From Selaginella tamariscina (taxonomy: Eukaryota; Streptophyta; Lycopodiopsida; Selaginellales; Selaginellaceae): DNA of 64,000 nt. The position numbers and the translations under genes were made by a program. Positions 36,018-48,791 of this stretch are shown piece by piece; the stretch's first letter is position 1; each line of letters starts with the position of its first letter. Where the stretch lies: positions 100,013 through 164,012 of the forward strand of contig PUQB01000567.1 in NCBI GenBank assembly GCA_003024785.1, read 5' to 3'. The notes under the pieces are model-generated. The model worked only from the letters and a program-made list of their open reading frames with translations. It ran no database searches and was not told the DNA's origin.

Positions 36018-39000
36018 TGAGAAAGGTGTGAATACCAAATACGATTTGATTAGGTTTGACTCGTATAAGATATTTATAGTAAGTGTCTGTGTCAGGATTA
36101 ACACTCTTGGTGCTAAGTAAATCATGGTGTCTAAATTAGCCAGTGCTTAGATTAATGTGCATGAATCTTAATGCCACATGGCACCTCCATGACAGAGTAT
36201 ATGTGGCATATATGTAGTATATATTATGGAACCTTACATCATCCCCTCTCAAGACGTGATGTCTACCTATCAAGGTTGTCCTCCTCCCTGGATGAGTGTC
36301 TGCTAGTGGAACGTAATAGCTGACACACATGAGCGACATGTATGACTCCCGAACACCATCATGTCGCTTCAAGCGATACACTTGCGTCCCTAATTGTTCT
36401 TCAACACTCCAATGCCCAACCCATCGCGGCTGAAGCCGTGCTACATGTGTTTGATCCCCTAGCCTCAGAAACTTGACGAGAACCAAATCTCCCACTTGAT
36501 ATTGAGGTGATGTTCTATGTCATTGATTGTAAGTTGATGCTGATACTTTTGTACTCAGGCTAACTGTTCTCCACCTTGAGCATACACCAAAGGAAGGACT
36601 TGGTTCAAATGCTCTAACCACATACGCCCATCCATATATTGTGCCTCGTGAGGAGTGATGCCAACTGCTAGCGGCAACATAGATTCATGACTATACAAAG
36701 CTTTGAACGGGGAAATCCCTGTTGACTTGTGAGGGGCTGAAACATAAGCGAATTGGAGATATGGAAGCCACATATCCCAATCCGTATGGTTAGGGCTCAC
36801 ATACTTGGCAAGCATGACTTTGAAAGTTCTATTCAACCGCTCCACCAAACCATCAGTCTCAGGATAACACGCTGAGGCAAAGGATTGTCAAATCTGCAAC
36901 GTTGCATCAACAAAGCTACTGCTTCTGCTGCTAGGCCCAATCCTTGATTCAATAAAATTCATTCAGGGCAACTATGCCTCAACACCACTTGAGCTAGCAG
37001 GAACTTGATGATAGAAGTTGCTGTAACATTGGCAAAGCACACACTTCTACCCACCGAGTCAAGTAATTAGAGCACACAATGATGTATAATTACCAAACTG
37101 CAACATAGGAAATGGTCCTATGATGTCATAAGCTACCAACTCAAAGGGGCGAGAAACTCAAATTGGCTCCAGGGTTGCAGCAGGAGGAAGTGTGGACACG
37201 TTATGCCGTTAACACTCCGGACACATATGAATGTACTCATGCAGGTTTGCCGCAATTAGGGCCAATATAAGTGCTGTCGAATCCTCTCAAGACATTGTTG
37301 GTGTCTATGCATTAGGTTGTCATAAAAGAACTGCAACCAGGAGTTAATGTAAATTGGTGGTGCAACCACTCGACACTCGGAACCGTCTCCAACAAACATA
37401 AGCATGTCATCCATCAATTTGAAAATCGTGCATATGTACGAAAGTTAAGATCCTTGCAAGGTACCTCACTACTCAAGACCTCATGCAACCTCTTGATCCA
37501 TGGCTCCATCTTTTGGGCCTCCACAATGTCTTCCCACCTCGGAAGGATGCGATCAGGGAGGGCGTTCGACAACAATGCTACAGGGGCTGCCACTACCACG
37601 GAGCTCGGGATAATGCATCCACATCCACCATGCTAGATCCTGGGCGATGAACACCCGAAAACGATACCCTTGCAAAATTAAAGCCCAATGTGCAAGTCGT
37701 CCCATCACATTCCTCTCTTCATGATTGAGTTGACTATAGCATGATCGAGTTGACTGTAGCATGATCAGTTTCTAACAATGTGTCGGAGCCATGTAAATAC
37801 GCATGGAACTTTTGAAAGGCCCATACAACTGCCAGGAATATTTTTTATTACATCACTAAGGCTCCGACTTACATAAGCGATCGGGTACCACTAACCATTC
37901 GGAGTCTCTTGCAATAGATTTGCCCCCAACCCGACATCTGAAGCATCGCTCCAAAGAATAAAGGCAACTCCACCACTGACTCAGGAGTGTCACGACCCGA
38001 TACAGAATACAGGATTCCGGATACAGGACATGGGTTGCAGGACTTTCCTACAGGATTCCGGATACAGGATATGGGTTGCAGGATTTTCCTACAGATATTC
38101 CTACCAGGATTCCGGACACAGGATTCGGTTGCAGGATATTCCTACAGGATATGCCATAGGATATGCCTAGAGGATAAGGGACATGTGGACTCATCTTAGC
38201 CTCTGCATGCATGCAATCACTTTTGCATGCATGCAACCACTTTTGCATGCATGCCTAGATTAGCTCTTGGAGTTATGAGCATAAAAGCTCCGACCTAATT
38301 GTTGTACAATCAGTTACTATCAACACCAGTCTTACTACGATCAATCTTGTCTTGTCTTGTTCTTGTCTTGTTTCCTGTCCTATTCCTGTCTCGCTCCTAT
38401 TTCCTGTCATGTTCTTGGATCCTGTCCTGCTCCGGGATCCTGTCCTGTTCCTGTCTTGCTCCCGGATCCTATCCTGTGCTTTCCTGTTTTGCTCCCGATC
38501 CTATCCTGATCCTGTCTTGCTCCTAGATCCGTCCTGTTCCTATTCCTAGTTCCTGTCCTGCTCTCGATCCTGTTCCTGAGTCAAGCCTTCATGTCCTTGG
38601 AATCCTGTTCTCTTCCTAGTTCCTGGATCGTGGCTTGACAAGGAGCAAGAAATTCTCGTATGGATCCGGCTTTACACCCTCTGCCGTGATGATGAATCCT
38701 AAGTACTTCAAGGTACATCTGAACTTGCACTTCTGCTCTTTCAACTTTAACTCGTATTGCACCAATTGGACCCGTTCTAACTACTGAAGATGCTCCTCTT
38801 ATGTAACAGAGTGAATCAAAAGGTCATCAATATACGCACGTGTAAATTCTTCAAAGCCTTCCAATAGCTCATCCATCATCCACTAGAAGGTTGCTGGAGC
38901 CTCGACCAACCCAAATGGCATAACTGTAAATTTGTACAAATCGGATGGTGTTCGAAATGCTGTCTTTGCTGCATCTTCAGGAGCCATAAGGATCTGCCAA

Positions 39001-41191
39001 TAGCCTGAAGCTATGTCCAGAATAGTGAAGTACCAACTATTCCCCAAAGCATCGACCAAATCATCCACCTCGGTAGTGGATATGAATATAGAATAGAAAC
39101 ATCATTCAATAGCCTGAAGTCGATAATGAAACATGTAGTCCCATCCGACTTTGGAACTAGGTGTGGTTTTGCCGCCCATGAACTTTGGAACTTATGTATC
39201 ACCTTCAACTTTAGCATCTCCCTCACACAATGATTCAAGATATCCTTCTCCTTTGGAGAACATCTCCTGAGCCCCATCCTGATCGGGCAAGTTGTACTAG
39301 TCGGGATGTGATGCTGAGTAGTCAACAGGGGATTCATAGCTCCTATAATGGGTTTGAATAGGCTCAGATACCTCATCAACAAGTCCTTGATGTCCTTAGC
39401 ACGTTGCTATGGAGAAGGCTCTTCCTTAGGCGCCACAATGCCCTGCAATGTCGCTATCATGCCATGCAGTGCATGTCATGTAGCCTGCAATGGGGGTATC
39501 CTGGGATAGACAACATGCACGTCTCAAAATCACATCTTACCTTGATTGTACAGAGCCAATTGACACCCATGATGATGTCATGGACTTGGCTTGGCATTAC
39601 CCACAATGGAAGTATATGATGGTATCCTCCTAACACCACAGGCACGTGTGTAATTCGATGTGATCAAACAAAAGACTTCTTATCAGCAAACACTACCTTC
39701 AAAGTCCGCTCGACGAATATTATGTCCAAGTGCAAAGACTCAGTTACCGATCGATTGATAAAAGATATACCAAATCCGGAGTCCACTAGGATTGAAACAA
39801 GAGTTCCTTCTACCATGCCTAAGAACACAAACATAAAACGTTCGGTGTCCAGTAACTCACTCGAGACCCCTATGCCTGCATAAGCATGGAAGAACAAAGG
39901 TGCTTCAGGGAAGTGTCAACCATGTGCAAGAATCAAATTCTTCAAAGTTGGTGCAATGTGCCTAGTGCATGGGTCCTCTGACACCCCATGCACTACTCCC
40001 CGTTTTTTCGGCTGAGGAAGCGTCTCAACTTCTTCTGCAGTCTTGATGTCAGCTACTTGATGTTGATTTGCACATGCTCGTGCAACATGTCCCCAACCTC
40101 GACACTTGTAGCACTAAATGTTCCACCCACAACCACAACCATGACCACGACCATGCCGACCATCAACTTGGCATGAGCCCCTCCTACGGCATGAGGACTT
40201 GTCCTCCATCTGAACAGCACCCACTTCCATCGAAACAGGATCAGATGTCGAAGAAGTTCTAGGAATAGGTGTCGGTACAGGATACACACGTTGTGTTGCA
40301 CCCAACGAGTTCTCAAATCGCTATGCAATCCACAAGGCCTCCTCCAAAGTCGAAGGACCAAATCCCTCTACCAAGCCAGCCAAATCAAGGCGAAGAGCTG
40401 GCATGCTTGGATCCGCATGATTGACCAAGTTCCGAAACTTGATGCTGAATCATTGAATGGTCTCTCCCAACACTTGCTTCAAGTCATGGAGCTCACGAAA
40501 ACCTGCAACAGAATCCTCGAGCTTACCAAAAGCTTGTTTAAATTGCTGGGACAAGATGTTTCAATCTTATCAATCAAGAACGGAGACACCATTATACCAT
40601 TGTAAGGCAAGTCCTTACAGACACATTGGGAACTCTCGCAATTGCTGGGATTCATACCATCCATGGTAGTCAACAATCCCTTAAAAGTGTTCCCACCAAT
40701 GGTACACGTCTGCTCCAACCTCCCCCTTGAAGAACTCTAGACGAACACGTGGATTTGAACCCGAAAGGTGTGGATTGGCACTCTGCGGCATACTAGCATT
40801 CTGCTGCATACCTTGGTGAATTTCCCACAGGAGAGTAGTTTGATTCACCATGCTCAATTGCAATGCATCCAACAATTGCAACCACCTTTCTTCGTTCGCC
40901 ATCATGAACAAGAACAACAAGGGAAGAGGGAGACAAAAAGAACACAAAAAAAAATTAAGCCTTTAAAGGACCGCCCAACATCTCCACAAATGAGAAAGGT
41001 GTGAATACCAAATATGATTCGATTATATAAGGTATTTATACTAAGTGTCTGTGCCATGATTAGCACTCTTGGTGCCAAGTAAATCACAGTGCCCAGACTA
41101 GCCAGTGCTCATATTAGTGTGCCTAAATCCTAGTGTCACATGGCACCTCCTTGGCAAAGTATATGCTTAGTATATACCATGAAACCTTACA
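36018..41191 (-). mobile_element. Ty3/gypsy LTR retrotransposon, minus strand, broken, with nested solo LTR
   Basis: Fossil. LTRs at 36,018-36,238 and 40,991-41,191, in plus view beginning TGAGAAAGG and ending CTTACA; a short ATTT-type repeat flanks both ends. Parts on the minus strand: gag about 40,940-40,050, protease-like about 39,890-39,670, reverse transcriptase about 39,380-38,650, RNase H about 37,980-37,560, integrase and C-terminal region about 37,250-36,260. A purine tract lies beside the left LTR in minus orientation. Many breaks; the LTRs differ at scattered sites; old. A foreign solo LTR interrupts it at 37,988-38,640. Confidence 0.84.
37988..38640 (+). mobile_element. Solo LTR of the chromovirus family
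   Basis: Fossil. 653 bp, TGTCACGACC to GGCTTGACA, closely matching the LTRs of the chromovirus at 52,865-59,048. Perfect 5-bp target duplication AGGAG at 37,983-37,987 and 38,641-38,645. It contains the promoter-like region and CCTGTCCTG-type C/T-rich repeats typical of this LTR. Confidence 0.9.
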
Positions 41192-41940
41192 ATTTCAACT
41201 TGTCTAAAATGAAAAATTATAAATATACTATCTTTTATCATTAAAATTATTCTAAAAAATAATAATATATGTTTAAAGTAAGAAGATGCAATATATTTTA
41301 ATTATAGGATTTTCAAGTTCAATTTTATTTACAAAATGAGTCATAAAAAACATTAAAATATATCTAAGGAACTTATATACTTACATACCTTGCAATACAC
41401 AGAATTTATATTTTATTTAACACATTGCGTGTGGTGTTTACTTAAATGATAAATATGTATTCGCCACTTAAATCCTTAATATGATATACCAATAATTTAA
41501 AAATAATAATAATTTTAACTTTTTTAATCTTCGCTCTCTCTCTATTCACAAATCCCTTCAGTGATTTAACTTAATTACTTATACTAAATCAAAATATACA
41601 ATTAAAATATTTAATATTTAATTTTGAGTTTGCATAAAGCTGTGAACTTTTCTTAAACAATTTCTTTTCTGATAAATTAATTTAAGTCTGCATGTCGCTG
41701 ACTCTAATGACGCAATTGCGTTATTTGAACAATCATATGTATTATAATGTTTAAAATATAATTTACATAAAATATTATATTCCATACATGCCACCATCTA
41801 TTTTAATATACTTACATTTAAATTTACAATAATTTTGGTCTGTTCTAGCTGTGTACGAACCCAAATTCAACGACATTTTTTTAAGTCAATGGCACATTTC
41901 TTAAGTCAATGACATTCCAGCATTGTTCTAACCTTTAAAA
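41192..41940. other. AT-rich intergenic DNA
   Basis: No gene seen. Confidence 0.55.
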
Positions 41941-42036
41941 ACCTTTAATCAATTTGTTATCTAACTTTAACCTCGTATCTGAAAAACCTGTTTCTTGTGC
42001 ACGAGAATATGCTAACTGCTTGATGAGTAATTATTA

Positions 42037-42068
<32 letters not shown>

Positions 42069-42261
42069 TAATACTAAAAATTTAAACATGTGTTAATATT
42101 CATTATTATATTAAGGGAAATTTATATAAAACTGAAACATGGTATATATATTCTCAAAAATAAAACCCTTTAATCAATTTGTTATCTAACTTTAACCTCG
42201 TATCTGAAAAACCTGTTTCTTGTGCACGAGAATATGCTAACTGCTTGATGAGTAATTATTA

Positions 42262-42297
<36 letters not shown>

Positions 42298-42830
42298 TAA
42301 TACAAAAATTTAAACATGTGTTAATATCCATTATTATATTAAGGGAAATTATATATAAAACTGAAACATGGTATATATATTCTCAAAAATAAAACCCTTT
42401 AATCAATTTGTTATCGAACTTTAACCTCGTATCTGAAAAACCTGTTTTTTGTGCACGAGAATATGCTAACTGCTTGATGAGTAATTATTAATATATATAT
42501 ATATAGAGAGAGAGAGAGTAATACTAAAAATTTAAATATGTGTTAATATCCATTATTATATTAAGGGAAATAATATATAAAACTGAAACATGGTTATATA
42601 TTCTCAAAAATAAAACCCTTTAATCAATTTGTTATCCAACTTTAACCTCGTATCTGAAAAACCTGTTTTTTGTGCACGAGAATATGCTAACTGCTTGATG
42701 AGTAATTATTAATATATATATAGAGAGAGTAATACTAAAAATTTAAACATGTGTTAATATCCATTATTATATTAAGGGAAATTATATATAAAACTGAAAC
42801 ATGGTATATATATTCTCAAAAATAAAAGAA
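41941..42830. repeat. Four-unit tandem repeat, about 225 bp per unit
   Basis: Units start at about 41,942, 42,167, 42,396 and 42,617 with CCTTTAATCAATTTGTTAT. Each contains a GTGCACGAGAATATGC stretch and a compound (TA)n(GA)n microsatellite whose length differs between units (longest in the second, shortest in the last). Non-coding. Confidence 0.88.
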
Positions 42831-43600
42831 TTTTACCCTCTAATAAATTTTAAATTGACATAAATATCCTTATCAAACTTTAATATAGAATATACTAGTA
42901 ACACATCTGTGGTAACGTACGCGCGCGCGCGCACGCACAAAGCACAAACAGTAGACGTGTAAAATTGTTTCTTATTTAATCTGTAAGTGGACTGAATGAA
43001 ATTAGTTTATGCTTCCATCGTTGTACAATGTCCAATGTTTCCAGCATTAACAGAACACACATATACATATAACATACAAGTCGTTTTAAACTGCGTATCA
43101 TACCTGTACAGGCAGTTTTAAACTTATAATGCTGATTTATGCAAAGAATAACACAAAAGAGTTGCATGGTTCACACACACACACACCTATGTGTATGCCT
43201 GTATGAGTATATTTAATGCTGCTTCTAAGAATCTTGACACGTAGATAAGTAGAATATATCAAAACATTACAAAGACGTTGAAAAGCTTACATAGTACCTC
43301 AAATGGCCAATGTAAGACTTTGGATTGTCATAAACCTAGTTAATTATTGATAATAATATTCTATCACTATTAACAACAGTTGTTTTTATGACTTTGTTAA
43401 TATGGTAGAAACACTCTCACATATGCCATTGATCGTATCTCTCTCCCTCTCTCTCAAACACAATCAAACACAAAGTTGTTAGTTGTTTGTCATGCAGCAT
43501 CCACACATATGCAAACTTGTGAATGTACTTAATCAAATCGAAAGTAAGTGCATGTGCAGAACACATGTATGTATCCAGTAGGTGGCACAAATTTCAAAGG
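42831..43600. other. Non-coding spacer with alternating CG run
   Basis: An alternating purine-pyrimidine run (CGCGCGCGCGC then ACGCAC) lies at about 42,919-42,938. No gene seen. Confidence 0.5.
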
Positions 43601-43606
43601 TTTGAC

Positions 43607-44160
43607 AATTCACTTATTGACAAAGGCAGATATGTCATCTAGAAGCTTAACAGTCTCCTCACACTTTGAATCAAAATAAAAAGCATGGTCCACGTTCTCA
43701 TACTTGACAAGCTCAACATCTATCCCGAGCTCTCTAAGCACTTCAACATATTCGATCTGCCTGTCCAACAAGTGATCCTTCCCTCCGACAACCATATATC
43801 CAACCCCGAAGGAGACTTACCCAACTGATCCGGCACGTTACAGAAGCCATGGTCCCTGTCTGCATTCTCCGGTAGTGACAAACTCCAGAAGATATCGGCC
43901 ATCTCCTTAGTGAGGAAGCCTCCGACGTTATAGTCGGGGCTTGTGTGTGAAACCCCACTGAAGAATGGTTGGATGTGAATCTGACCAGCGAGTTGGAGGT
44001 TCATTTTCTTCGCCTGGATAAACAAACATTACTTAAGAATACATAAAGAAATATACATACATATAGAGCAACGTGGTGTGCAAGGTTACCATCAGCACTC
44101 TGTCACCCATGAGAAACACTCTCGATAAGTCCGCTCGTAACTCAGAACTATATCTCGCTT
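43607..44160 (-). pseudogene. CXE-like carboxylesterase 3' fragment
   Basis: Minus-strand copy of the last exon of the CXE gene at 33,398-33,814: IHIQPFFSGVSH, TKEMADIFWSLSLPE, DRQIEYVEVLRELG, DHAFYF, ending AFVNK, with a small deletion after SGLDI that shifts the frame. A remnant of the preceding exon (ELRADLSRVFLMGD, about 44,150-44,090) follows an intron-like gap, then similarity stops and the PPR fragment begins. No N-terminal half, so a broken fragment. Confidence 0.75.
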
Positions 44161-44164
44161 TCAC

Positions 44165-44650
44165 TATATCAATCGTCTTCCATGCTGTAACCATTATAGC
44201 CATCGCAAGAGTACTGTCTCATGTCATGAACCATCTTCCAGCATAATAACAAGTGTGGGGAATCAGGATGTTGATGAAGGTAACTCTGTCTAAAAGAACA
44301 CCTTCCTGTTGCATTCATAACAAGAAACTCCATCCCCCTCCGTGGTTTCCCTCGTTCACATATGCAGCCACCATGCTTGTCCAGAGGATCATGTTGTGTC
44401 TGTGTACCATGCCATCGAACACTTGCCTTGCGTCGTTTGTGCTTCCGCATTTGATGTACATTCGGACTAGGCTTGCTCCCACGATGCCATCCTCGCTCGC
44501 GAACATGAGAATGCAGTTGTTTTGCTTCAGGAAGGATCTTTCTTTAGCAACATCGTTCGATGAGATGCAAGAATCTGGTGACGGGATCTTGTCGTCCTTC
44601 TCTGGAGCTTGTGCAAATGTATCTCGCTCTTCTCATTCATGGGTTCTCGC
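44165..44650 (-). pseudogene. PPR-protein gene fragment, copy 2 (best preserved)
   Basis: Minus-strand reading gives FASEDGIVGASLVRMYIKCG, then STNDARQVFDGM, then LWTSMVAAYVNEG: about one and a half PPR motifs of the plant PLS type. Upstream pieces (44,650-44,530) and downstream pieces are in other frames. Fused at 44,160 to the CXE fragment. Copies at 2,830-3,325 and 61,500-62,040. Confidence 0.7.
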
Positions 44651-44779
44651 GAGAGATTATGCTAAGGTATCCTCGAACTTACATCGGTATATGCATGTGT
44701 ATATACCGTACACTATGTAAGAATAATACATATGGGTTTCTACAAAATTTAATTAAACATCAGGCACTTATAATCCACA

Positions 44780-45185
44780 GTTTTAGTGTACAAATCATTA
44801 TTTTACATGAAATGGTTCAGTTTAATACGTAGGGATTCTTAAATAATGTATATATTTTGGTTGTATACAATATATCATACACATTTTATATATAATACTT
44901 CCATTTTGAAATATATATACTTGTTTTTACCAAAGTTCATATATTGTACTTTAAAATTGTTTTGCTTCTTATATACTGTCCATGCACTTGCAGATTTATA
45001 CAAAAAATACATTTATATTTAAATTTATAAATTTACTTATAAATCTGTACTTTAAATTTTTAAGTAACTTAGCTGCTTTAAACATAACAAGTGCTTGATG
45101 TTTACTATAATAATTCACCTGGAAAATAACAATTTTCTTCGAAAATTTATTTGTATAATTACGTGTTTAATTGCAAAACGTTGCC
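44780..45185. other. AT-rich spacer of the inverted duplication
   Basis: Inverted counterpart of 2,280-2,720; no gene. Confidence 0.55.
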
Positions 45186-45189
45186 AACT

Positions 45190-46325
45190 CATCAAGCAAG
45201 AGCTGAACATCTTTGTGCATGAGCAGCATCTTCATACTCCACAACTTTTACATGAACATCATTCCCTTGTAATGCGTAAGCATATTCGATCTGCCGGTCA
45301 TGTAACAAGTCTGTCCCACCCACAACCACCAAAGTCCTTGTTAAACCGTCAGTAAACCCTTCCTTCGAAACCTGCTCAAGTAAGTTATACACATATATGC
45401 ATGTGTGTGTGCGTGTGCGTGTGTTTGTATTAAGTTTACAGTGTTGCAAGACTCATGGTCTCTGTCAGCACCATCAGGAAGAATCACAACCATCAGTTGT
45501 AATTACTGGACCTGAAGCAAACTTCAATTCCGATTCTGTTCTGGGTTCTCCTCCGCTGCAGAAGAACTTGCACCTGCTAACTTGAGATGTCCTAGCTGAC
45601 GTGCAGCACGCACAGTTGCATGGCGCGTGAGGTATCCACCTGCACATGTGTATACACAGATACGTGGGTGTATACATGTATTACGATACTTGCAACTTGT
45701 CTATATGAATGTGTGTTTCTCTGTGTATTTTATAAGAAACACATAGGACATACATTGATACATGTGTGTGTGTAGAGAGAGAGAGAGACCTGCACTATCA
45801 CCCATGATGAAGATTCTCAAGGAACCTACACAGCTGACCAACTCTGTGTGAGGCAAGTTATTGCCTGAGAAGAGTATGTCCTGAAGCCATCTTAGTACAT
45901 GAAGGCCATCTTCATATGCTGCTGGGAGCCGAAACTCTGGCACAAGCCTGTTATAGTACACATTGTACTATATGTTATTTACACAAACATATACTTTACA
46001 TACACACATGCACGCACGCACGCACCTGTAATTAACAAACACATGTTCAACCCCTAATACGTTAACTATTTTTATAAAAACAAGAGCTTGTTTTTTAGGG
46101 ATGTTTTCATCATTATGAAGCCTCCACCATGGAAGTAAACGATCACTGGGAAACTCTCTTGTACGCTCTGTTCCGGGATGACCAATCTTACCCATAAGTT
46201 AGAGAAGATGGAATTGAGATTGGATGGGATTTCTGGGATAAGTGGGTAACGATTTGAGATTCTTGTGACTGAACCCTCTTCGTTCAGAATGAATTCCTTA
46301 ATCTCTGGTGGAATTGCTTCCATGA
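45190..46325 (-). pseudogene. CXE-like carboxylesterase fragment B
   Basis: Minus-strand partner of fragment A, better preserved: MEAIPPEIKEFILNEE start (46,322), VRLVIPEQSVQESFPVIVYFHGGGF (46,205-46,115, split here as two stretches: VRLVIPEQ and VIVYFHGGGF) with an intact oxyanion motif, RLVPEFRLPAAYEDG (about 45,950), a piece with IFIMGDSAG (about 45,820-45,790) and TLVVVGGTDLLHDRQIEY (about 45,335-45,280). Blocks are separated by GT/CA microsatellite-bearing introns and shifts, and the C-terminal His region degenerates to DAAHAQ. Probably non-functional. Confidence 0.75.
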
Positions 46326-46459
46326 TAGGCGTGTGTGAAGTGAATAACTGCCATTTAAATAAAAGAATATTCGGAGCATATATATCTGAGAAGTGCAAGA
46401 TCGTGACGCAAATACTATTCATTTTTCATACACATTGCACACACCATATATTCATTTAA

Positions 46460-47690
46460 TATGTATAGAGATTTCTTTTTCTTTTACATATATTGCGCAC
46501 GCACGCACGCACACACACATATACGTATAGTAATAATTATATAATACATCGTACATGCACTCGTATAATTATCTTACAGAGAGGACGTCGAATGTCAACT
46601 TTACATCGAAATGGCTTGTAGATGTAATAGTCTAACTTAATCGATTATAGGTCAGATATTTTGATGAAATTGCAGGTGAGAGATGATTCACATGATCAAA
46701 ATTTATTAATATATAATATTAAAATTATTAATATCTGAAGTTTTCAAAAAGTCTTCTATTTATAAGTATATATTATATGGTTTTTGTTTTTGTTTATATT
46801 TTAAGTTTAAATTTTATACATGCACGTTACATATTGTGAACACTTCTAAATATATTATATTTAAATACTATATTATTGTATTAACAAATTATAAATTGTA
46901 TGTTAACATATATTAAATCATATTGCTGATTTTATTTTCAAACATATTAAATTTTATAATTTTTGCACTTCAAATTAAAAATTAAATTATTAATGTCGTA
47001 CTGAGTTTATTGATATTGTTTAACCGATTAATTTATTATTTATGTTTCACCCTGGTCTATATAATCTTGTTTGTTCCATTTTAAAGTATATATATAGTAC
47101 GTTAGGTTTTATACATATTAATAATAGTAAAAGAACTATAAAAATGTATAACTCTTTAATAATACTATGTAAATATTTATTTTTAAACCTTACAGAAACA
47201 TTAATTTAAACGCAATAGAATATAATTTAAATTCAACACGGAAAGTTTCTTATTGATAATACAATCTAATGTGTCGTGAATGAACGGTATTAGACTTTAA
47301 AACTTCATGAGAATTATTAACCACACTTTTTCTACATCACTTTGATATATGAATAAACACACCTAACTATATACACATTCTGAGGTGAACACAACAATAT
47401 GTACACATAAATATATATATGCTGTTCCTGTACCACAATTTTGATAAGAACGGTGGATCACGCAAGGATCAGCTTTTTTCTCTTTATCTTTCCACATTTA
47501 TAACAAAAAAAAAGCTCCACACCTGATTAACACAAATGGTCTTCTATCACATATAAGCAAATATACTAATATGTAATGGTCACCCCCAGTTTTCTGTGCT
47601 TATAACACACATTATATGGCTATATATATATATAATATATATATATATGAATAATTACATACACATACCCTGCAGACCACATCGCTGAGT
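46460..47690. other. AT-rich non-coding DNA
   Basis: 46,460-47,105 is the inverted copy of 1,017-1,550 (AT-rich). 47,106-47,690 holds no gene; a (TA)n run lies at about 47,620-47,648. Confidence 0.6.
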
Positions 47691-48150
47691 TCAACCATGT
47701 TTCCACCATGGCCTTCCTCGCATAATTGTAAGCAGCTACCAAACCCATTCTTTAAGCAGCAAAAGTGTTTCTTGGTTTCATCAACTTAAGCCTGAAAGGT
47801 AACAAGATTATTAGCGAGTCATAATGCAAAATTTGATAATAGTCAACTCAAGATTATAAACTCACTTGTGCTTGGAATCACCTGAGTCACTTGGTGGGGT
47901 TCCTGGTTCACAAAGACCACTGCAGGATCCAAAGAAACATCAGCAAACAAAAAAGGAAGAGGTTCTCGCAAGAACCAGAACGAGAACATAAGTGAGGGTG
48001 AGATAGACTTGAGCGAACGTCTCTCACCGCAGCTGCTTGAAACACTAAAGTCGTATAGAGTAGCACCGCTCTGATCCGGCTTATAAGCATCCGGTTTATC
48101 AAATTTTAATTATGGCCTTGCGTGAGTGTGGAGTCCCACTACCACTAGTC
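47690..48150 (-). pseudogene. Cysteine-rich peptide gene fragment, copy 3
   Basis: Minus strand: an exon preceded by CTTTCAG contains one Cys unit in frame (KKHFCCLKNGFGSCLQLC, about 47,785-47,720), then leaves the family sequence. Upstream, an exon-2-like stretch ends VTQVIPST before a GTGAGT donor (about 47,920-47,865). Exon 1 is degenerate. Inverted counterpart of copy 4 at 50,265-50,747. Confidence 0.62.
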
Positions 48151-48791
48151 CCCACTCTGACAATTCAAAGGTTAAATCCTAACAACCGTCGAACTAGGAT
48201 AAGAGTTTGCGGATTTTTTACTTGTAAGTCGAAGTCAAGGGAGAAATGTAGCAGCTTTTATGACCTACAAGCCAGCAAATGATTGAGACATGAAGATTGT
48301 TGGTAAGGAACTGGTCTTACATGCCAGAATCCTCAACAATACATGATTGGCTTTCTTTCTTTTAAGTTAAGCCCTTGATAACTCTTGGTCGGTTTAACTG
48401 AGGAACTGCTCAACAATTAAGACGAAAAGCCGAGGGGCCATCAGGTCGAGGAGCTGTTGGGCCATCATGCCCAAGACCCGTATTCACATGGAATCTCAAA
48501 GAAGCCAGCAATAGCTGGTCGGGCCTTCGTATGAATAGACGGGTACGTCAACGGGAGGAGTCATTGCACAAATGCCAGTACTGACCCAAAAAATGTTTTG
48601 GAATGTAGTTCGATCGGCACAGTGCGAGAAAAGGGGCAAGATGAACCAAATCCAAGAACACAACAAACGTGCTTGAATTTTCATAAAACAAAATATGTTG
48701 ATTTGTGTTCCAAGCCTCGCCATTCCTTTAGATGTAGTTATTATTTTGACTTTTGTTTGAAGCCATATTAGCATGACTGAAACAGTCTATT
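48151..48791. other. Non-coding spacer
   Basis: No gene or element recognised in this 640 bp. Confidence 0.55.

Noticed and set aside
38299-38549. Cys/Leu/Pro-rich open frames (also near 53,121 and 58,713)
   Set aside because: They are translations of the C/T-rich repeats of the chromovirus LTR and recur with every LTR copy.
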